Under the pieces are notes generated by a model. That model made no database searches. It saw only the letters and a program-made list of their open reading frames with translations, and had not been told where the DNA came from. Shown here piece after piece: positions 7,204-8,559 of a stretch of 8,559 nt of DNA; the stretch's first letter is position 1, and the number at the start of each line of letters is the position of its first letter. A program made the translations under genes and the position numbers. Source of the stretch: an uncultured Bacilli bacterium. Lineage in GTDB: Bacteria; Bacillota_I; Bacilli_A; RFN20; DUOF01. Where the stretch lies: assembly GCA_934101685.1 (NCBI GenBank), contig CAKORZ010000060.1, forward strand, positions 1 to 8,559, read 5' to 3'.

Positions 7204-7722
7204 ATGGCTAAGAAAAGTAAAAGTAAAGTATGTAATTGTGTGTTTAAAAGATTAGTTGCTTTAGTAGCTAGTGTAGTAGTATTTGTTATGACTCTACTTA
7301 CAAAAGTTACAGTATCAAATACAACTACAGTTCGTGGTACTAAAACTACTATTAAAGCTGATCCTCTTGGATTCTTTGAATTCATGGATAAAGCTAAAGA
7401 ATCAGAAATATTTGGTACTGCTAGAACATTAATGCTTATTGGATTTATTCTTATAACTGTAGTAATGGCTTATTTCTTATTAACTTTCATTATTGCTTTA
7501 CTTGGTAATAAAAAAGTTATGGGTAAGTTAAGTACTCTTAATGTTGTGCTTTCTTTAGTTCTTGTAGTAGGAACTGTATTAGTTCTAGCTGCTGGTTTAG
7601 ATAAGAATGTAATTCTTAAAGATTTAAATTATAGCACTATATCATTATTTGGTACTACTTGGATAGTTGCAATGGTATGCAGTTTAATACCTGCAACTTG
7701 TGAATTTGTTATTAAAAAATAA
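7204..7722 (+). CDS. Membrane protein of unknown function, about four helices (172 aa)
   Basis: I do not recognise this family. The N-terminus is short and basic (Lys/Ser-rich, with Cys10 and Cys12). Hydrophobic segments follow at residues about 17-33, 75-100, 109-131 and 150-169. The first loop (about 34-74) is Thr/Val-rich and then charged, with PLGFFEFMDKAKESE. By the positive-inside rule, the Lys-rich start and the GNKKVMGK loop (101-108) would be cytoplasmic, placing the Thr-rich loop and the segment around residue 133-148 outside. The protein ends in IKK. It has no recognisable catalytic or transporter motif. It is a single-gene unit with its own promoter, the strongest ribosome site in the window and an intrinsic terminator after it, suggesting substantial independent expression. 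It lies between lepA and hemW, which are adjacent in many Bacillota, so it is likely lineage-specific. Confidence 0.87.
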   Translation: MAKKSKSKVCNCVFKRLVALVASVVVFVMTLLTKVTVSNTTTVRGTKTTIKADPLGFFEFMDKAKESEIFGTARTLMLIGFILITVVMAYFLLTFIIALLGNKKVMGKLSTLNVVLSLVLVVGTVLVLAAGLDKNVILKDLNYSTISLFGTTWIVAMVCSLIPATCEFVIKK

Positions 7723-7743
7723 TTAAATTAATAACTTATAAAT

Positions 7744-7774
7744 AAAAGCAAGGAATTTTCCTTGTTTTTATTTT
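7744..7774 (+). terminator. Intrinsic terminator after the four-helix membrane protein
   Basis: CAAGG (7749-7753) pairs with CCTTG (7760-7764). The stem can grow inward by one A-T pair (7754/7759) to leave a four-base loop, and outward by a G-U pair (7748/7765) and four A-T pairs (7744-7747 with 7766-7769). A T-rich tract (7765-7774, TTTTTATTTT) follows directly. It begins about 20 nt after the TAA stop. The A run on the other side gives some symmetry, but no gene on the minus strand needs it. Confidence 0.85.
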
Positions 7775-7799
7775 CTAAATTTTTAGTTTTATTTATAAT
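7771..7799 (+). promoter_or_regulatory. Predicted promoter of the 49-residue gene and hemW
   Basis: A perfect -10 TATAAT lies at 7794-7799, with only a poor -35 candidate (TTTTCT, 7771-7776) at the 17-nt spacing, overlapping the terminator's T tract. The predicted transcript would start near 7806, at the ribosome site. Because the terminator precedes it and hemW overlaps the small gene, hemW probably depends on this promoter. Confidence 0.5.
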
Positions 7800-7806
7800 A
7801 TTTAAA

Positions 7807-7816
7807 AAGGAAGTGA
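7807..7816 (+). promoter_or_regulatory. Ribosome binding site AAGGAAGTGA for the 49-residue protein
   Basis: AAGGAAGTGA differs by one base from the extended consensus AAGGAGGTGA and ends 4 nt before ATG 7821. This strong match is the main reason to accept the short reading frame as a real gene. Confidence 0.7.
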
Positions 7817-7820
7817 ATAT

Positions 7821-7970
7821 ATGCTTTATATAATTGGAGGAGTAATTTTATTAGCTTTACTTGTTATGTTTTTGAAAAAGGTTTTTCATTTACGCGCTGA
7901 AGATCAAAATTTAAGCGATAAAGATGATTATTTGGAGAGAAGAGTAAAAAAAGATGACGAAGATAAGTAG
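7821..7970 (+). CDS. Small single-helix membrane protein of unknown function (49 aa)
   Basis: The protein starts MLYIIGGVILLALLVMF, a membrane helix over residues about 2-18. A basic stretch (KKVFHLRAE) and a highly charged C-terminal tail rich in Asp, Glu, Lys and Arg follow, ending in TAG. A short lumenal start with a charged cytoplasmic tail is the likely topology. It has a near-consensus ribosome site and a promoter-like -10 box. Its last 17 bases (7954-7970) overlap the start of hemW in another frame, so translation of the two is probably coupled. I know no function for it; it might be only a leader gene for hemW or a small membrane tether. The short length lowers certainty, but the ribosome site and helix-plus-tail composition argue that it is real. 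Confidence 0.75.
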   Translation: MLYIIGGVILLALLVMFLKKVFHLRAEDQNLSDKDDYLERRVKKDDEDK

Positions 7971-8559
7971 TTTATATGTTCATATACCTTTTTGTGAACA
8001 TATATGTACATATTGTGATTTTTGTAAAATGTTTTATAATGAAAAATTATGTGATAAATACTTAAATGTTTTAGTTAATGAACTTAATAATTTAAACATT
8101 AAAAATAAACTAAAAACTATTTATATAGGTGGAGGTAGTCCATCTTGCTTGAATGAAAGAGAATTAGAAAAATTATTAAAAGAACTAAATAAATATTTAG
8201 ATTTGAATTATGAGTTTACTATAGAAGTAAATCCAGAAAATATAAATGAAGAGAAAGTAAAATTGTTTAAGAAATATGGAATTAATAGAGTTAGTATTGG
8301 TGTACAGAGCTTTAATAAAGAAATTTTGATGTTTTTAGGTAGAAAACATGATTTTAATGATGTAAAGAAAACTGTTGAACTATTAAATAAATATGATATT
8401 ACTAACTATTCTTTTGATTTTATATATGGCATAAAGGGATTGACTATAGATATAATAAAGAAAGATCTAGATTTAGTATTTTCTTTAAATCCTAAACATT
8501 TATCTTTTTATAGTTTAATTTTAGAGGATAACACTATAATAAAAGTCAAAAACTATAAA
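7954..8559 (+). CDS. hemW: HemW-like radical SAM protein (heme chaperone family), cut by the right edge
   Basis: HemW belongs to the HemN-like radical SAM proteins. It carries a 4Fe-4S cluster and SAM, and is described as a heme-binding chaperone rather than a coproporphyrinogen dehydrogenase, though often annotated as one. The 202 visible codons are roughly the N-terminal half of a protein usually near 380 residues. They show YVHIPFC at the start, the cluster motif Cys14-x3-Cys18-x2-Cys21, then DF and an extra Cys24. The SAM-binding GGGSPS (59-64), EVNPEN, GINRVSIGVQSF, LGRKH and FDFIYGIKG follow in family order. The start is ATG 7954, since an in-frame TAA lies at 7945-7947. It has no good ribosome site of its own (only GGAGAG at 7933-7938, 15 nt away) and overlaps the preceding gene by 17 nt. 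In Bacillus-type genomes hemW follows lepA and precedes hrcA-grpE-dnaK, which supports the call. Confidence 0.93.
   Translation, partial: MTKISSLYVHIPFCEHICTYCDFCKMFYNEKLCDKYLNVLVNELNNLNIKNKLKTIYIGGGSPSCLNERELEKLLKELNKYLDLNYEFTIEVNPENINEEKVKLFKKYGINRVSIGVQSFNKEILMFLGRKHDFNDVKKTVELLNKYDITNYSFDFIYGIKGLTIDIIKKDLDLVFSLNPKHLSFYSLILEDNTIIKVKNYK

Noticed and set aside
6889..7385. Minus-strand frames at 6889-7101 and 7137-7385
   Set aside because: They overlap lepA's conserved C-terminal domain and the promoter plus start of the next gene; no supporting signals.
1..8559. Mobile element, CRISPR array, tRNA/rRNA, riboswitch or defence system
   Set aside because: No transposase or integrase motifs, no regularly spaced direct repeats, no tRNA-like cloverleaf noticed, and gaps are too short (under about 100 bases) for a riboswitch.

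Overview
The window looks like a stretch of chromosome from a very AT-rich member of the Bacillota, probably the Bacilli side. An uncultured gut lineage of the RF39 type would fit, but I infer that from gene content and base composition and have not tested it. Ribosome binding sites are AGGTGA/AAGGAGG-like. All nine tryptophans I could locate are TGG, and the six visible stops are TAA (4) or TAG (2), so the standard bacterial code applies rather than the Mycoplasma code. Every gene lies on the + strand, and no intergenic gap exceeds about 100 bases.

Layout: (1) bases 2-1747 are the 3' 581 codons of dxs (1-deoxy-D-xylulose-5-phosphate synthase, first step of the MEP isoprenoid pathway). Its start lies about 33 codons upstream of the window. 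(2) Bases 1789-4872 encode a 1027-residue soluble, almost wholly helical protein I do not recognise. It has a central set of degenerate repeats that look mTERF-like, a long charged coiled coil, and a small basic beta-rich C-terminal domain. (3) Bases 4927-5328 encode a zinc-ribbon, two-helix membrane protein, with the ribosome binding site of lepA overlapping its stop. (4) Bases 5338-7140 are a complete lepA (EF4). (5) Bases 7204-7722 encode an unrecognised membrane protein with about four helices, followed by the only clear intrinsic terminator. (6) Bases 7821-7970 encode a 49-residue single-helix membrane protein. Its last 17 bases overlap (7) the start of hemW at 7954, a radical SAM protein that runs off the right edge.

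lepA followed by hemW (then hrcA-grpE-dnaK-dnaJ) is a classic Bacillota order. Here two small membrane-protein genes with their own promoters and a terminator sit between them. Four promoter-like sites precede genes 2, 3, 5 and 6. All place the -10 box so close to the ribosome binding site that predicted leaders are only about 10-17 nt. The modules of genes 2 and 3 are near copies of each other in sequence and spacing.

The least explained element is the 1027-residue protein. I see no mobile element, CRISPR array, tRNA, rRNA, riboswitch or defence system that can be supported.
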